From positions 1 through 64,000 of the forward strand of contig JAYPYV010000015.1 in NCBI GenBank assembly GCA_038136035.1: a stretch of 64,000 nucleotides of DNA. Direction: 5' to 3'. This document shows, piece by piece, positions 34,411 to 43,013 of the stretch. The notes beneath the pieces were generated by a model that saw only the letters and a program-made list of their open reading frames with translations, searched no databases and was not told the origin of the DNA. Origin of the DNA: UBA9926 sp023261215 (GTDB lineage Bacteria > Pseudomonadota > Gammaproteobacteria > Pseudomonadales > Azotimanducaceae). The position numbers and the translations under genes were made by a program. Position 1 is the stretch's first letter, and each line of letters opens with the position of its first letter.

Positions 34411-35330
34411 AGGTCGTCCTAACTGGGGGTGGCAGCGCCGGGCACGTAACCCCCAATATCGCCATCGCCGAGCAATTGCGTGATCGAGGTGACGTCGTGA
34501 GTTACATCGGCTCCCACCACGAGATGGACGCCACGCTGGTTCGAGACGCGGGCTTGCCGCTCACGCAGATTGCCTCAGGAAAGCTTCGTCGGTACTTTGA
34601 CTGGCAAAACTTTATCGACCCCTTTCGCATTCTCTTGGGGATATTGCAGGCTCTCGTTGCTTTACGGCGCCTGCGTCCCGAAGTGATTTTTTCGAAAGGG
34701 GGGTTCGTGGCGGTGCCCGTGGTTGTGGCGGCCTGGATCCTTCGAATTCCCGTGATTGTGCACGAGTCTGACGTTACCCCGGGGCTTGCAAACCGATTGT
34801 GCTTCCCATTGGCAGCCCGCATCTGCATTAATTTTGAGGCGACGCGCGGCATGATCCCTCAGCGGTTCTTGCAGGCAGGACGAGTTAGCCANNNNNNNNN
34901 NNNNNNNNNNNNNNNNNNNNNNNNNNNNNNNNNNNNNNNNNNNNNNNNNNNNNNNNNNNNNNNNNNNNNNNNNNNNNNNNNNNNNNNNNNNTTTGGCGAT
35001 CTTCTGGCCGCCGCTGATGTGGTCGTCAGCCGGGCCGGCGCCAATGCGTTGTATGAACTCCTAGCCTTTAAGAAACCCCACCTTTTGATTCCCTTGGGCG
35101 CAAAAGCGAGTCGAGGCGATCAAATCGAAAATGCCAATTTGTTTCGAGACCAGGGATGGTCTGATGTGCTCTTTGAGCAGGATGCCAGTCCTTCCGCCTT
35201 GATTCAGGCAATTAACGAACTCTGGGCGATGCGAGCGCAGAGGATTCAAAATTTGGCCCGGGTGGAGATCGGCGACGGGACGGGTGCCGTTATAAAAATA
35301 ATTGACGAGGTGGCTTCCAATAAAGTGTGA
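34407..35330 (+). CDS. MurG-family glycosyltransferase resembling the Firmicutes type, interrupted by gap
   Basis: The N-terminal 161 residues contain LTGGGSAGHVTPNIAIAEQL, ASGKLRRYFDWQNFIDPFRI, VIFSKGGFVAVPVVVAAWIL and VIVHESDVTPGLANRLC. The C-terminal 112 include AAADVVVSRAGANALYELLA and PLGAKASRGDQIENA. These match the MurG form common in Firmicutes (VTPN, SGKLRRYFD, HESDxTPGLAN) rather than the proteobacterial form (MAGGTGGHVFPGLA, HEQN). MurG adds GlcNAc to lipid I to make lipid II at the inner membrane face. About 85 residues are probably missing in the 100-N gap. It is translationally coupled to hda and lies outside any division-wall cluster, so it may be an acquired paralogue with its own acceptor. 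Confidence 0.82.
   Translation: MKVVLTGGGSAGHVTPNIAIAEQLRDRGDVVSYIGSHHEMDATLVRDAGLPLTQIASGKLRRYFDWQNFIDPFRILLGILQALVALRRLRPEVIFSKGGFVAVPVVVAAWILRIPVIVHESDVTPGLANRLCFPLAARICINFEATRGMIPQRFLQAGRVSXXXXXXXXXXXXXXXXXXXXXXXXXXXXXXXXXXFGDLLAAADVVVSRAGANALYELLAFKKPHLLIPLGAKASRGDQIENANLFRDQGWSDVLFEQDASPSALIQAINELWAMRAQRIQNLARVEIGDGTGAVIKIIDEVASNKV
34892..34991. other. Assembly gap (100 N)
   Basis: Exactly 100 undetermined bases inside the MurG-like gene. From the length of homologues the true gap is likely near 250 bases. Confidence 0.98.
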
Positions 35331-35670
35331 GGCGGGCGCCGATCAAGCAGCGGGCTCGGCCAGCAGACGCAAGGGTGATGGCCGACTGGGGTCTGCGCGT
35401 CCTAGCGGTCGAAGGGCAAGAGACGAATTGGACGGCCGCTGAATGAGGCCTGATGCGTGGGTGGCAATGCGCGGGCGTTGATTTTGGATGCAACGAGCAG
35501 GCACGTCATCAGTGCGTGTGGCGCAAATCAGAATGGTTGACGGTGAACACACGTCAACCTAGGTTAAGAGCGTCAAGATGAAGTAACCGCGTCAGTGCTA
35601 TGGGTATGGGTTTGGGTAGGATAGAAACAAAGCGATGCCTTGCAAATTAAGAATCGGAGGACACCGTACG
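35331..35670. other. Intergenic region before the exported M20 peptidase
   Basis: About 340 bases without a supported gene. It contains the inverted repeat at 35535-35559 and an overlapping ten-base palindrome AACCTAGGTT at 35557-35566. No terminator with T-tract is visible after the MurG-like gene. Confidence 0.4.
35535..35566. promoter_or_regulatory. Inverted repeat upstream of the M20 peptidase (putative operator)
   Basis: GGTTGACG (35535-35542) and CGTCAACC (35552-35559) are perfect inverted arms separated by nine bases, a layout typical of dimeric helix-turn-helix regulators. The left arm contains a -35-like TTGACG. It lies 112 bases upstream of the peptidase start. Confidence 0.4.
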
Positions 35671-37167
35671 ATGGATATTAAACTTAATTGCACCGGGGCA
35701 CGGCGATCGCCCCGCACCTACCGAATTTACCGCGCTGTTGTGGCGGCCCTCTTTACTCTGATGGGTTTAAACCCGGCGCTTTATGCGCAAACAGAGGATT
35801 ATTCGGTTGTTCAGGCGCTCAACCAGGCCACATCAAATTACGAGGCCATTGCCCGTCAGATCTGGAATTGGGCTGAGGTGGGGTATCAAGAACACCAAAG
35901 CAGCGCGCTACTGCAGCAAACCTTGAGTGATGCGGGTTTCAAAATTGAGGCGGGCGTCGCAGATATTCCGACGGCGTTTGTTGCAACTTACGGTCAAGGC
36001 GAGCCCGTGATTGGGATTCTTGCCGAATTCGACGCGCTCCCCGGCATCACCCAGAGCGCCGCGCCAACCAGAGACAAGCGGTCCGATCAGATTGCTGGAC
36101 ATGCGTGTGGGCACCACCTTTTCGGCACAGCGTCTTCTGCAGCAGCGATCGCGGTTCGTCATTGGCTCGAGGCAAGCGGTCAGACGGGCACGATTCGGTT
36201 GTATGGAACACCGGCCGAAGAAGGGGGCTCTGGAAAGGTCTACATGGTTCGGGCAGGTCTATTCAATGACGTTGATACCGTGCTGCATTGGCACGCTGCG
36301 GATCGAAACACGGCAAATCCAGGCACGAGTCTCGCGAATAAGTCTGCAAGAATTCGATATACAGGCCAATCCTCTCACGCTGCAGCTGCACCTGAACGAG
36401 GGCGCTCGGCGCTAGACGGTGTCGAAGCCTTGAACTTCATGGTGAATTTGATGCGAGAGCACGTGCCTCAGGAAACGCGAATCCATTACGTGATTACGGA
36501 CGGGGGCAAAGCGCCAAATGTTGTGCCTGATTTCGCGGAGGTTTATTACTACATCCGTCATCCGGATGCTGAAATTTTAAAGGGACTTTGGGATCGAGTC
36601 ATGACTGCGGCTGAGGCTGCGGCGATGGGTACGGGGACTCGGGTTGCCGTAGAAACCATGCATGGCAACCATAGCTTGCTGCCCAATGAGGCACTGGCAA
36701 AAGTGATGCACAAGCATCTATCTGCGTTGGGCGGTTACGAGCTCGATGCCGAGGAGCGAGTATTTGCCGAGCGGATACAAGCTTCTTTTGGTGTGAGTGG
36801 AGCTATACCAGCCTATGAAGGTGTGATCCAGCCTTTTAAATTAGAAGAGGGGCGAGGCTCAACCGATGTCGGTGATGTCAGTTGGGTGGTGCCGACCACA
36901 GGATTGACAACCGCCACTTGGGTTTCCGGCACCTCCGCGCACAGTTGGCAAGCCATTGCCGCTGGTGGCACGAGCATTGGAACCAAAGGGATGATGCTTG
37001 CGGCTAAAACCCTTGCGCTCACAGCACAAGATTTGTTCGAGGAGCCATCCACGTTGGCCATTGCGCGAGAGGAATTTGATCAGCGTCGAGGGCCTAACTT
37101 CAAATACGAGGCGCTCTTGGGTGACCGCGCACCGCCATTAGACTACCGGGGCGTCTCTAAGAACTGA
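35671..37167 (+). CDS. Exported M20 family amidohydrolase (AbgB-like)
   Basis: The 498-residue protein has an N-terminal signal peptide (hydrophobic AVVAALFTLMGLNPALYA, cleavage likely after LYA-Q), so the enzyme is periplasmic or secreted. Metal-site motifs of M20D peptidases are GILAEFDALPG, AGHACGHHLFGTASSAAA, TPAEEGGSGK and VLHWHAAD. The dimerisation lid contains SARIRYTGQSSHAAAAPERG, and the last metal ligand is probably in SGTSAHSWQ. The nearest named relatives are aminobenzoyl-glutamate utilisation protein B and indole-acetyl-amino-acid hydrolases, which split amide-linked amino acids. CGGAGG lies ten bases before ATG 35671. The gene appears monocistronic. Confidence 0.87.
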   Translation: MDIKLNCTGARRSPRTYRIYRAVVAALFTLMGLNPALYAQTEDYSVVQALNQATSNYEAIARQIWNWAEVGYQEHQSSALLQQTLSDAGFKIEAGVADIPTAFVATYGQGEPVIGILAEFDALPGITQSAAPTRDKRSDQIAGHACGHHLFGTASSAAAIAVRHWLEASGQTGTIRLYGTPAEEGGSGKVYMVRAGLFNDVDTVLHWHAADRNTANPGTSLANKSARIRYTGQSSHAAAAPERGRSALDGVEALNFMVNLMREHVPQETRIHYVITDGGKAPNVVPDFAEVYYYIRHPDAEILKGLWDRVMTAAEAAAMGTGTRVAVETMHGNHSLLPNEALAKVMHKHLSALGGYELDAEERVFAERIQASFGVSGAIPAYEGVIQPFKLEEGRGSTDVGDVSWVVPTTGLTTATWVSGTSAHSWQAIAAGGTSIGTKGMMLAAKTLALTAQDLFEEPSTLAIAREEFDQRRGPNFKYEALLGDRAPPLDYRGVSKN

Positions 37168-37597
37168 TAACTTGCGCGAGGCAGGTTGCACTGATTGGAG
37201 CGATTGACGCCGTCGCGCGGGCGCTGGCTGGCAGATTGAATCCCGTTGGTCGCCGTCGCGCGCCAGCACGATTCAGTTTCACGCCTGCCACTGAATGGTC
37301 AGATGGTCGTGATTTAGACACCCTTCGAGCCTCTCAGGCCGTTGAGGTCACGCTTGGAATGTGCGGATGCGGGCGTTTGAGGCGTGTTGCGTGAGCGGCT
37401 GACTGCACCTGCATCGATGGCCGCTATCTCGTCGAAGGTACCCATCAATCACCTGTGCAACGTTGATAGGCTTGGCTCGGCTGGCCAGTCGTTTCCTTAT
37501 TTTGAAAGTACCTGATGGTGGGGCTGGATAGGTCCAAGCCTAAATCCGTCGCTTCATTGATCTTGAGGGCGCTTCCTCAATCAGGTTTAGATTTATG
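37168..37597. other. Intergenic region before the GntR-ABC cassette
   Basis: About 430 bases without a supported gene. CGCCGTCGCGCG occurs twice, near 37209 and 37252. A small hairpin TTGAGG-gcgctt-CCTCAA lies near 37563-37580. No T-tract follows either element. Confidence 0.4.
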
Positions 37598-37628
37598 TTG
37601 ACTAGTGTATTACATAAGTAATACACTA
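37598..37628 (+). promoter_or_regulatory. Promoter with YtrA-type operator of the GntR-ABC operon
   Basis: TAGTGTATTAC (37603-37613) and GTAATACACTA (37618-37628) are perfect 11-base inverted arms around ATAA. They contain AGTGTA and TACACT separated by 12 bases, close to the operator reported for Bacillus YtrA regulators. A -35-like TTGACT (37598-37603) and -10-like TACACT (37622-37627) with an 18-base spacer overlap it, so the repressor would block RNA polymerase. It lies 100 bases upstream of the GntR start, consistent with autorepression. Confidence 0.7.
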
Positions 37629-37728
37629 AATGACATGGACTTGAGGTGCTGACGGCCACGAAAGCGACGGCCCTCTCGTCTGATGGGTGTTCGCGTTTGA
37701 ACGCGATGGTCGATGAATGAGGTTATCG

Positions 37729-38073
37729 ATGGCGATTCAGTGGAACGACAAAGATCCGATCTACGTTCAGGTGCATCAGCATTTGGTGAGCCTCGTGATC
37801 GATGGCGTGATCAAAGAGGGTGATCCGTTGCCCTCGGTGCGAACCATCGCGGAAGCTCACCGGGTCAACCCGCTAACGGTGAGTAAGGCCATTCAGCGAT
37901 TGGTAGACGATGATGTGGTTCAAAAGCGACGCGGGCTCGGTATGTTCCTAAAGGACGGTGCTTGTGCTCGGTTGCTCGATATTGAGCGGTCTCGATTTCG
38001 CGCTGAAGAATGGCCCGTATTCAAAACCAAGTTAGACCGTTTAGGTCTTTCGCTTGATGATTTAAAGACATGA
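37729..38073 (+). CDS. GntR-family (YtrA subfamily) transcriptional regulator
   Basis: A short 114-residue GntR protein. The winged helix-turn-helix runs from about 10 to 75 with PIYVQVHQHLVSLVIDGVI, GDPLPSVRTIAEAHRVNPLT and VSKAIQRLVDDDVVQKRRG. The remaining 40 residues are too few for a ligand-binding domain, which defines the YtrA subfamily, whose genes sit at the head of ABC-transporter operons. ATG 37729 follows GAGG and gives a normal N-terminus. It probably represses its own operon through the palindrome upstream. The stop lies eight bases before the ATPase start. Confidence 0.92.
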   Translation: MAIQWNDKDPIYVQVHQHLVSLVIDGVIKEGDPLPSVRTIAEAHRVNPLTVSKAIQRLVDDDVVQKRRGLGMFLKDGACARLLDIERSRFRAEEWPVFKTKLDRLGLSLDDLKT

Positions 38074-38081
38074 GGTTGGAA

Positions 38082-39002
38082 ATGAATTCTATTGTGCAGG
38101 GGGCGGCGAATGCGCCAACGCCGTTGGTGTCGGTTCGATCCCTATCGAAGACGATCAAAGGCAAGCAAATCTTGAATGATGTCAATTTTGATATTCAGCC
38201 TGGGCGTGTCGTAGGGTTTCTGGGGCCCAACGGCGCTGGGAAGACCACCACGATCAAGGCAGCCCTGGGGTTTACAGGTTACCAGGGTGATATTCGTGTG
38301 ATGGGGCTAAGCCCAAAGCGCCAGCGCCATCAGGTGATGGCCTCGGTGAGTTTCATATCAGACGTGGGCATCCTGCCAAGGTGGTTGCGGGTCGATCAGG
38401 CGATTGCGCTCATGGCCGGAATCCATCCGAAATTTGAAGCAGAGAAAGCTCGCGCGCTGCTTGCAGAATCGCAGATCGGAGAACGTGCGTTGATCAGTAC
38501 CTTGTCCAAAGGCATGGTGACGCAACTTCATCTGGCACTGGTGCTCGCACTGGATGTGGAGTTGCTGGTGCTTGACGAGCCGACGTTGGGGCTTGATTTG
38601 CTCTATCGAGAATCGTTTTATCGGCAACTGTATGAGCGATTTTTGAGCGAGTCTCGATCTTTGCTCATTAGCACGCATCAAATTGAGGAAATCGAATTCC
38701 TCCTGTCCGATTTGGTCATCATTGACCAAGGTCAGATTCTGCTGAACGAAAGGCTAGAGTCTATTTCAGAAAAATTCCAAACCGTGGAAGTTCGGCCAGA
38801 GGCCGTGAGCGAGGCCCGCTCCAAAGGTCCGATCTTTGAGCGAGCCAATCTGGCGGGTGCCGTGATGATTTTTTCGAATCAAGAGAACCAAGACTGGTCG
38901 GCGTTAGGACGCGAGCGCCAAACCAGTCTTGCGGAATTGTTCGTTGCCTTGGTTGGGGGCACCAATAAACCATCGAAGCGAAACCAGGAGATCCGGTCAT
39001 GA
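38082..39002 (+). CDS. ABC transporter ATP-binding protein
   Basis: A 306-residue ABC ATPase of the ABC-2 type, often found with YtrA regulators. Walker A is GPNGAGKT at 48-55. The signature position reads LSKGM (141-145) instead of the common LSGGQ, and Walker B is LLVLDEPTLGLD (161-172). The switch histidine is in ISTHQIEE. The C-terminal 80 residues lack enzymatic motifs. ATG 38082 is preceded by GAGG at good spacing; ATG 38070, overlapping the gntR stop, is the alternative. The next gene overlaps by four bases. The substrate is unknown; YtrA-linked systems are often induced by cell-wall-active compounds. Confidence 0.9.
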   Translation: MNSIVQGAANAPTPLVSVRSLSKTIKGKQILNDVNFDIQPGRVVGFLGPNGAGKTTTIKAALGFTGYQGDIRVMGLSPKRQRHQVMASVSFISDVGILPRWLRVDQAIALMAGIHPKFEAEKARALLAESQIGERALISTLSKGMVTQLHLALVLALDVELLVLDEPTLGLDLLYRESFYRQLYERFLSESRSLLISTHQIEEIEFLLSDLVIIDQGQILLNERLESISEKFQTVEVRPEAVSEARSKGPIFERANLAGAVMIFSNQENQDWSALGRERQTSLAELFVALVGGTNKPSKRNQEIRS

Positions 39003-39874
39003 CGCGCACGCTATCTATGAAATGGTCGCTTCTGCTCCGAAAAGAAATATGGGAGCACCCCGTGCTCTCCTACCGATTGCCGGTTGGGTTCGCGGGGTTG
39101 CTTTTGATTCTATCCCTCGTCTCTGCAGTGCTCGGCAATGAGTTTTTACTTTCCAATTCTGGTGAATGGATGGCGGACATTGAGGTCAATGGCGGTGATG
39201 TAGATCTCGCCAATATGGGGCCGCCGATCGCCAAGATGGGATCTGCCGTGGCCGCGGGGTTTGGGTTTTTGGGATTGCTCGCCGGTTGGAGCTACCTGAT
39301 GTCTGCTCTGTACCAAGAACGCCAGGATCGCAGCATCTTGTTTTGGTTGTCATTGCCGGTGTCTGATGCGGAAACCGTTCTTATCAAGGGCGTGCTTGGT
39401 TGGCTCGTCATTCCGGCCTTTTATTTTGGCGTGGGTTGGGCTGTTGGCGGCGTGATGACGGTCATCGCGTCGGTCGCCGCGACATGGGTGATGTCCTTAT
39501 CCGGGGTATTGCTCGCTGCGATCGCGGCCTATGGTGCGAACGTATTCGATCTCATTGCACTGGTTGTCACTCAAGTGCTCTGGTCTGCGCCATTTCTTGC
39601 CTGGACCTTACTGGCGTCGCAGTGGGCCAATCGCAACCCCCTGTACTGGGTGTTGGGCGTGCCTTTTGCTGCTACCTTGATTGAGAATGCGCTTTTGCGT
39701 GAAGCAGTGATGACGGATTGGTTCTGGTCTCGGGTCGCGGGAAACCCGGAATTGGGCAGCGAGGGGGCTATCTTGGTTCAAGCCTCTCAAATGTTGCTGG
39801 GACTTGGTGTCGCGGGTGTCTTAGTGGTGCTGACCATTTTGATTCGTCGTCATTGTTATGATCGGTTGCCCTGA
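38999..39874 (+). CDS. ABC-2 type transporter permease
   Basis: The 291-residue membrane protein has about six helices: near 27-48, 83-103, 128-150, 155-178, 183-205 and 262-284. The segment ALYQERQDRSILFWLSLPVS between the second and third helices is the conserved ABC-2 permease motif that contacts the ATPase. It overlaps the ATPase gene by ATGA and ends the operon. A hairpin CTCGGA-ctttt-TCCGAG follows at 39920-39936 without a T-tract. Confidence 0.88.
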   Translation: MTRTLSMKWSLLLRKEIWEHPVLSYRLPVGFAGLLLILSLVSAVLGNEFLLSNSGEWMADIEVNGGDVDLANMGPPIAKMGSAVAAGFGFLGLLAGWSYLMSALYQERQDRSILFWLSLPVSDAETVLIKGVLGWLVIPAFYFGVGWAVGGVMTVIASVAATWVMSLSGVLLAAIAAYGANVFDLIALVVTQVLWSAPFLAWTLLASQWANRNPLYWVLGVPFAATLIENALLREAVMTDWFWSRVAGNPELGSEGAILVQASQMLLGLGVAGVLVVLTILIRRHCYDRLP

Positions 39875-40032
39875 GTGAGTGGGGTGGAAAGGCAATGTCC
39901 TAATCGAGCCCCTAGTGATCTCGGACTTTTTCCGAGCGGGTCCTGAGTCCGCTTCAAGCATCCCTTGAAAAGAATCGCACTTTGGGCCGATTGAGGCGTG
40001 TACAATAGCGGCTTTTTCGATGGGGCCATGTC

Positions 40033-41208
40033 ATGTTTCAGATACGAACACTGAATAATATCTCGGCGAAAGGCTTATCGAAATTCGAAGGCGGCGATTA
40101 TTCGCTAGGGGAGCACATCGAAACGCCGGACGCTATTTTACTCCGCAGTCATAAGCTTTCGCTGGAAGAAACGGGTGATGCATTGCTTGCGATCGGCCGA
40201 GCGGGTGCTGGGGTCAACAACATTCCAGTTGAAGCCATGTCCGCGCGGGGCATCGTGGTCTTTAATACGCCGGGTGCCAACGCCAATGCGGTGAAAGAGT
40301 TGGTGATGGCCGGTCTCTTGCTCTCGTGTCGCGGCATCGTGCAAGGCATTGACTATGTGAATCGCTTGTCTGCAGATCAAGACAAGGCAACTTTGAACAA
40401 GGACGTAGAGGCCGCCAAGAAGCAATTCAAAGGTTCTGAGCTCAAGGGGCGAACCTTGGGGGTTGTTGGTCTCGGAGCGATTGGGTCAATGGTCGCGGAT
40501 ATGGCGCTCGGACTTGGCATGAATGTCTTGGGTTACGACCCGGCAATCTCTGTCGAGGCGGCTTGGCGCTTGTCGAGCCAGGTGCAGAGAATGGAAAACA
40601 TGGCAGCGTTGCTGGCACGTTCAGATATGGTGACCTTGCACGTTCCAGCACTTCCAGAAACCGAAGGCTTGATCGACGCCGCTCAAGTTCAGGGCATGAA
40701 GCGAGGGGCTGTACTGCTTAATTTTGCTCGAGGTGAGTTGGTTGTTCCGGAGGCTATTCGCGAGGGCGTGACGTCAGGGCAAATCAGCCAATACATTTCA
40801 GATTTTCCCACGCCGGAGTTGCTCGGCCTCGAGGGCATCATGGCAACGCCTCATTTGGGCGCGAGCACCGATGAAGCTGAAGAGAATTGCGCCATGATGG
40901 TTGCAGATCAAATGATCGACTTTTTAGAGCATGGCAATATTAAGAATTCAGTGAATTTCCCTGCCGTTAGCCTTGAGCGCAGTGCGACGGGCAGTCGAAT
41001 CGCGATCGTGAATCGCAATGTGCCGCGACTTCTGGGTTCGGTCCTGAGTATTCTGGCGGATCGAAATATCAACGTGATCGATATGATCAATAAGAGTCGA
41101 GAAGACCTGGCTTACAATCTGATCGATATTGAAGCGGCCCCAGATGAGGAGCTTGCTGGCGTGCTACGTAAAGTCGAAGACGTCATCAGCGTTCGTTTGA
41201 TTCCTTAG
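40033..41208 (+). CDS. serA: D-3-phosphoglycerate dehydrogenase
   Basis: A 391-residue D-2-hydroxyacid dehydrogenase. The NAD-binding turn is GLGAIG at 146-151 in GRTLGVVGLGAIGSMVAD; catalytic Arg is in NFARGELV and catalytic His in ATPHLGAST. A C-terminal ACT domain (about 318-391) should bind serine as feedback inhibitor. It oxidises 3-phosphoglycerate, starting serine synthesis. It is shorter than the long SerA type because the intervening domain is absent. A -10-like TACAAT near 40001 precedes it. The stop overlaps the convergent mnmC stop by four bases. serC is not nearby. Confidence 0.94.
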   Translation: MFQIRTLNNISAKGLSKFEGGDYSLGEHIETPDAILLRSHKLSLEETGDALLAIGRAGAGVNNIPVEAMSARGIVVFNTPGANANAVKELVMAGLLLSCRGIVQGIDYVNRLSADQDKATLNKDVEAAKKQFKGSELKGRTLGVVGLGAIGSMVADMALGLGMNVLGYDPAISVEAAWRLSSQVQRMENMAALLARSDMVTLHVPALPETEGLIDAAQVQGMKRGAVLLNFARGELVVPEAIREGVTSGQISQYISDFPTPELLGLEGIMATPHLGASTDEAEENCAMMVADQMIDFLEHGNIKNSVNFPAVSLERSATGSRIAIVNRNVPRLLGSVLSILADRNINVIDMINKSREDLAYNLIDIEAAPDEELAGVLRKVEDVISVRLIP

Positions 41209-43013
41209 TTTTTCATCGGCCTTCGAGGGTCAAAGCGATCGGGTCGGAAGCGGTGACGCATGCTGCGAGGCAGGCTGCGTGGCGCTCCCGCCAAGTGCTC
41301 GGCGATCGACTCACCCGCCAGGGCTGCGTGCGTCGCGCCGTGAGAGCCAAACCCTGTACTCGCAAAACAGCGTGGGCCATTCAGAGCTTGGTTGTCCTCA
41401 CTTGGCGCCTGGAAAATCCAGTTTGACTCCGGGTCCTCAGGATTGCAGGCGTTTGCCTGATCCATGCGTTGCCAAGCGGGTTGCGCGAATCGATGAGTGA
41501 AACTTTCTCCAAAGCCGGGCACTCTGTCTGGATAGGCCACTCGAACGCCTGTGTGCTGAGTGGTCGGAACGATTTTGATTCCAGGAAAGTGTGCACTCAG
41601 CTTTGCTGATAGCGCGCGCGTGTCCTCATCCCTTGGCTCGATCGATTGGTCGTCAAGCGCGTACGTGCTCCCGATTAAGTAAAGATCTTTGTTGAGGTGC
41701 GTTAAGCCGAAATCCCCCGAATAGAGTCGGGGAAGGGGTGCCGACGTGCGGAACACCATGGACTGTCCGCGAATATGCTTCATCGACCAGGGAAGAAACT
41801 GCGTCGTCTCTGCGCCAGTGGCGAGGACGAGGGTGTCAGCTATGAACTCGTGCCGGTCCTTGGAACGAATAAGCCAATGGGTATCCGATGCTTTGATTTG
41901 GCGAATGTCGCATTCGGTGGCATCTGCTGGCGTCCAGCGCAAAATGCCGGCGGTAGGAAAGCGTAATTGACCCTGTTGATCACACAGCAGGTCGTCGGGA
42001 AGGTGCTCTGCTAATCGCGCCATGCGCGTTTGCCTCGTGGGGTCGGCGCTCAACCAGTGCATGGGCGCCGGTTCAAATTCGGGTGAGTGAAGACGCGTGA
42101 AGTGATGCGCGGCCAATGAGAACAACGCTCTGTCGTCAGGGAGCAGAGACAACTGAGGATAAACATTAAAGGCGGGTTGATTCGAGGCTCTTTTCGCCTG
42201 TGGGGACGTCAACAATTGATGCGGGATTGAATACCGAGTCAGCGCTCGACTAATGGCTGTCCCAGCCAAACCGTTGCCAATAATCAATGGTTCTGGTGTG
42301 AGTTTAGGCGTGGGCGCCCAGTTGCCCGGTTTCTGAGCGAACAAAAGCTCGCGTTTTGTACCGAAGCCTGGGCGTTTCATGACATCAAACCCAGCGGCAG
42401 TCAGGCCATGTCTGAGGCTTGCGGCGACCGAAAAGGAACTCAAAGTGGCGCCGGCTTTACTCCGCAGGGACATCTGGTGATAGACAAAGGCGTTAAAGAC
42501 TTCGGGATTCGTTGCAGGCTTGAAGCCGTCTAGGTACCAAGCGTCGACTTGAGCCTCGAGCTCGGGGAGCGCGCGATTGATGTCATCGAAGATAAAGACC
42601 AGACGGATGCGTGGATGCAACCAGACGGGAAACCAGCCTTTGATTGAATTTGGGTATCGTTCGATCAGCGCGCGGGTGAGGGGTGTTTGCTGTGTCGCCC
42701 AATAGTCTGCCAGCGTGCGCGCCGGAGGTGGAAAACGCTCAAACGCGTAGTAGTGGAGCGTTGCATTCGTCGATACGCTGAGAAACTGCTCGGCAGTCAA
42801 CAGAAAATTGTGGCCGAAGCCAAAACCAATCTCAGCCAGGGTGAAATGCTGATTTGATCGCACGCGGTGATCGAGGGCATGTTGCGCAGGGAAGACAAAG
42901 GCTTTCTCGGCGAGAGGGTCGCCCTTGGCCCAATAGTGATCTTCAAAGCGTTCGCTGAAAGGCTGACCGTTTGACCATGTGATCTCTGGGTTTTCAGCGC
43001 GATAGCTGGTCAT
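41205..43013 (-). CDS. mnmC: Bifunctional tRNA wobble-uridine enzyme MnmC
   Basis: The 602-residue protein has two halves. Residues about 1-235 are the SAM-dependent methyltransferase (MnmC2) with TLAEIGFGFGHNFLLTAEQF and DAWYLDGFKPATNPEVF. Residues about 245-590 are the FAD oxidoreductase (MnmC1) with LIIGNGLAGTAISRALTRY and LVLATGAETTQFLPW, ending GFGSHGATHAALAGE. It converts cmnm5(s2)U34 to mnm5(s2)U34 in tRNA. It overlaps the upstream rhodanese gene by 20 bases on the same strand. It is somewhat shorter than the E. coli enzyme. Confidence 0.94.
   Translation of the reverse strand: MTSYRAENPEITWSNGQPFSERFEDHYWAKGDPLAEKAFVFPAQHALDHRVRSNQHFTLAEIGFGFGHNFLLTAEQFLSVSTNATLHYYAFERFPPPARTLADYWATQQTPLTRALIERYPNSIKGWFPVWLHPRIRLVFIFDDINRALPELEAQVDAWYLDGFKPATNPEVFNAFVYHQMSLRSKAGATLSSFSVAASLRHGLTAAGFDVMKRPGFGTKRELLFAQKPGNWAPTPKLTPEPLIIGNGLAGTAISRALTRYSIPHQLLTSPQAKRASNQPAFNVYPQLSLLPDDRALFSLAAHHFTRLHSPEFEPAPMHWLSADPTRQTRMARLAEHLPDDLLCDQQGQLRFPTAGILRWTPADATECDIRQIKASDTHWLIRSKDRHEFIADTLVLATGAETTQFLPWSMKHIRGQSMVFRTSAPLPRLYSGDFGLTHLNKDLYLIGSTYALDDQSIEPRDEDTRALSAKLSAHFPGIKIVPTTQHTGVRVAYPDRVPGFGESFTHRFAQPAWQRMDQANACNPEDPESNWIFQAPSEDNQALNGPRCFASTGFGSHGATHAALAGESIAEHLAGAPRSLPRSMRHRFRPDRFDPRRPMKN

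Noticed and set aside
37168..37597. Small genes in the region before the GntR gene
   Set aside because: Only short frames without ribosome sites or recognisable motifs; the repeats there look incidental.
39920..39936. Hairpin CTCGGA-ctttt-TCCGAG after the ABC permease as a terminator
   Set aside because: Only six base pairs and no T-tract after it; noted but not called.
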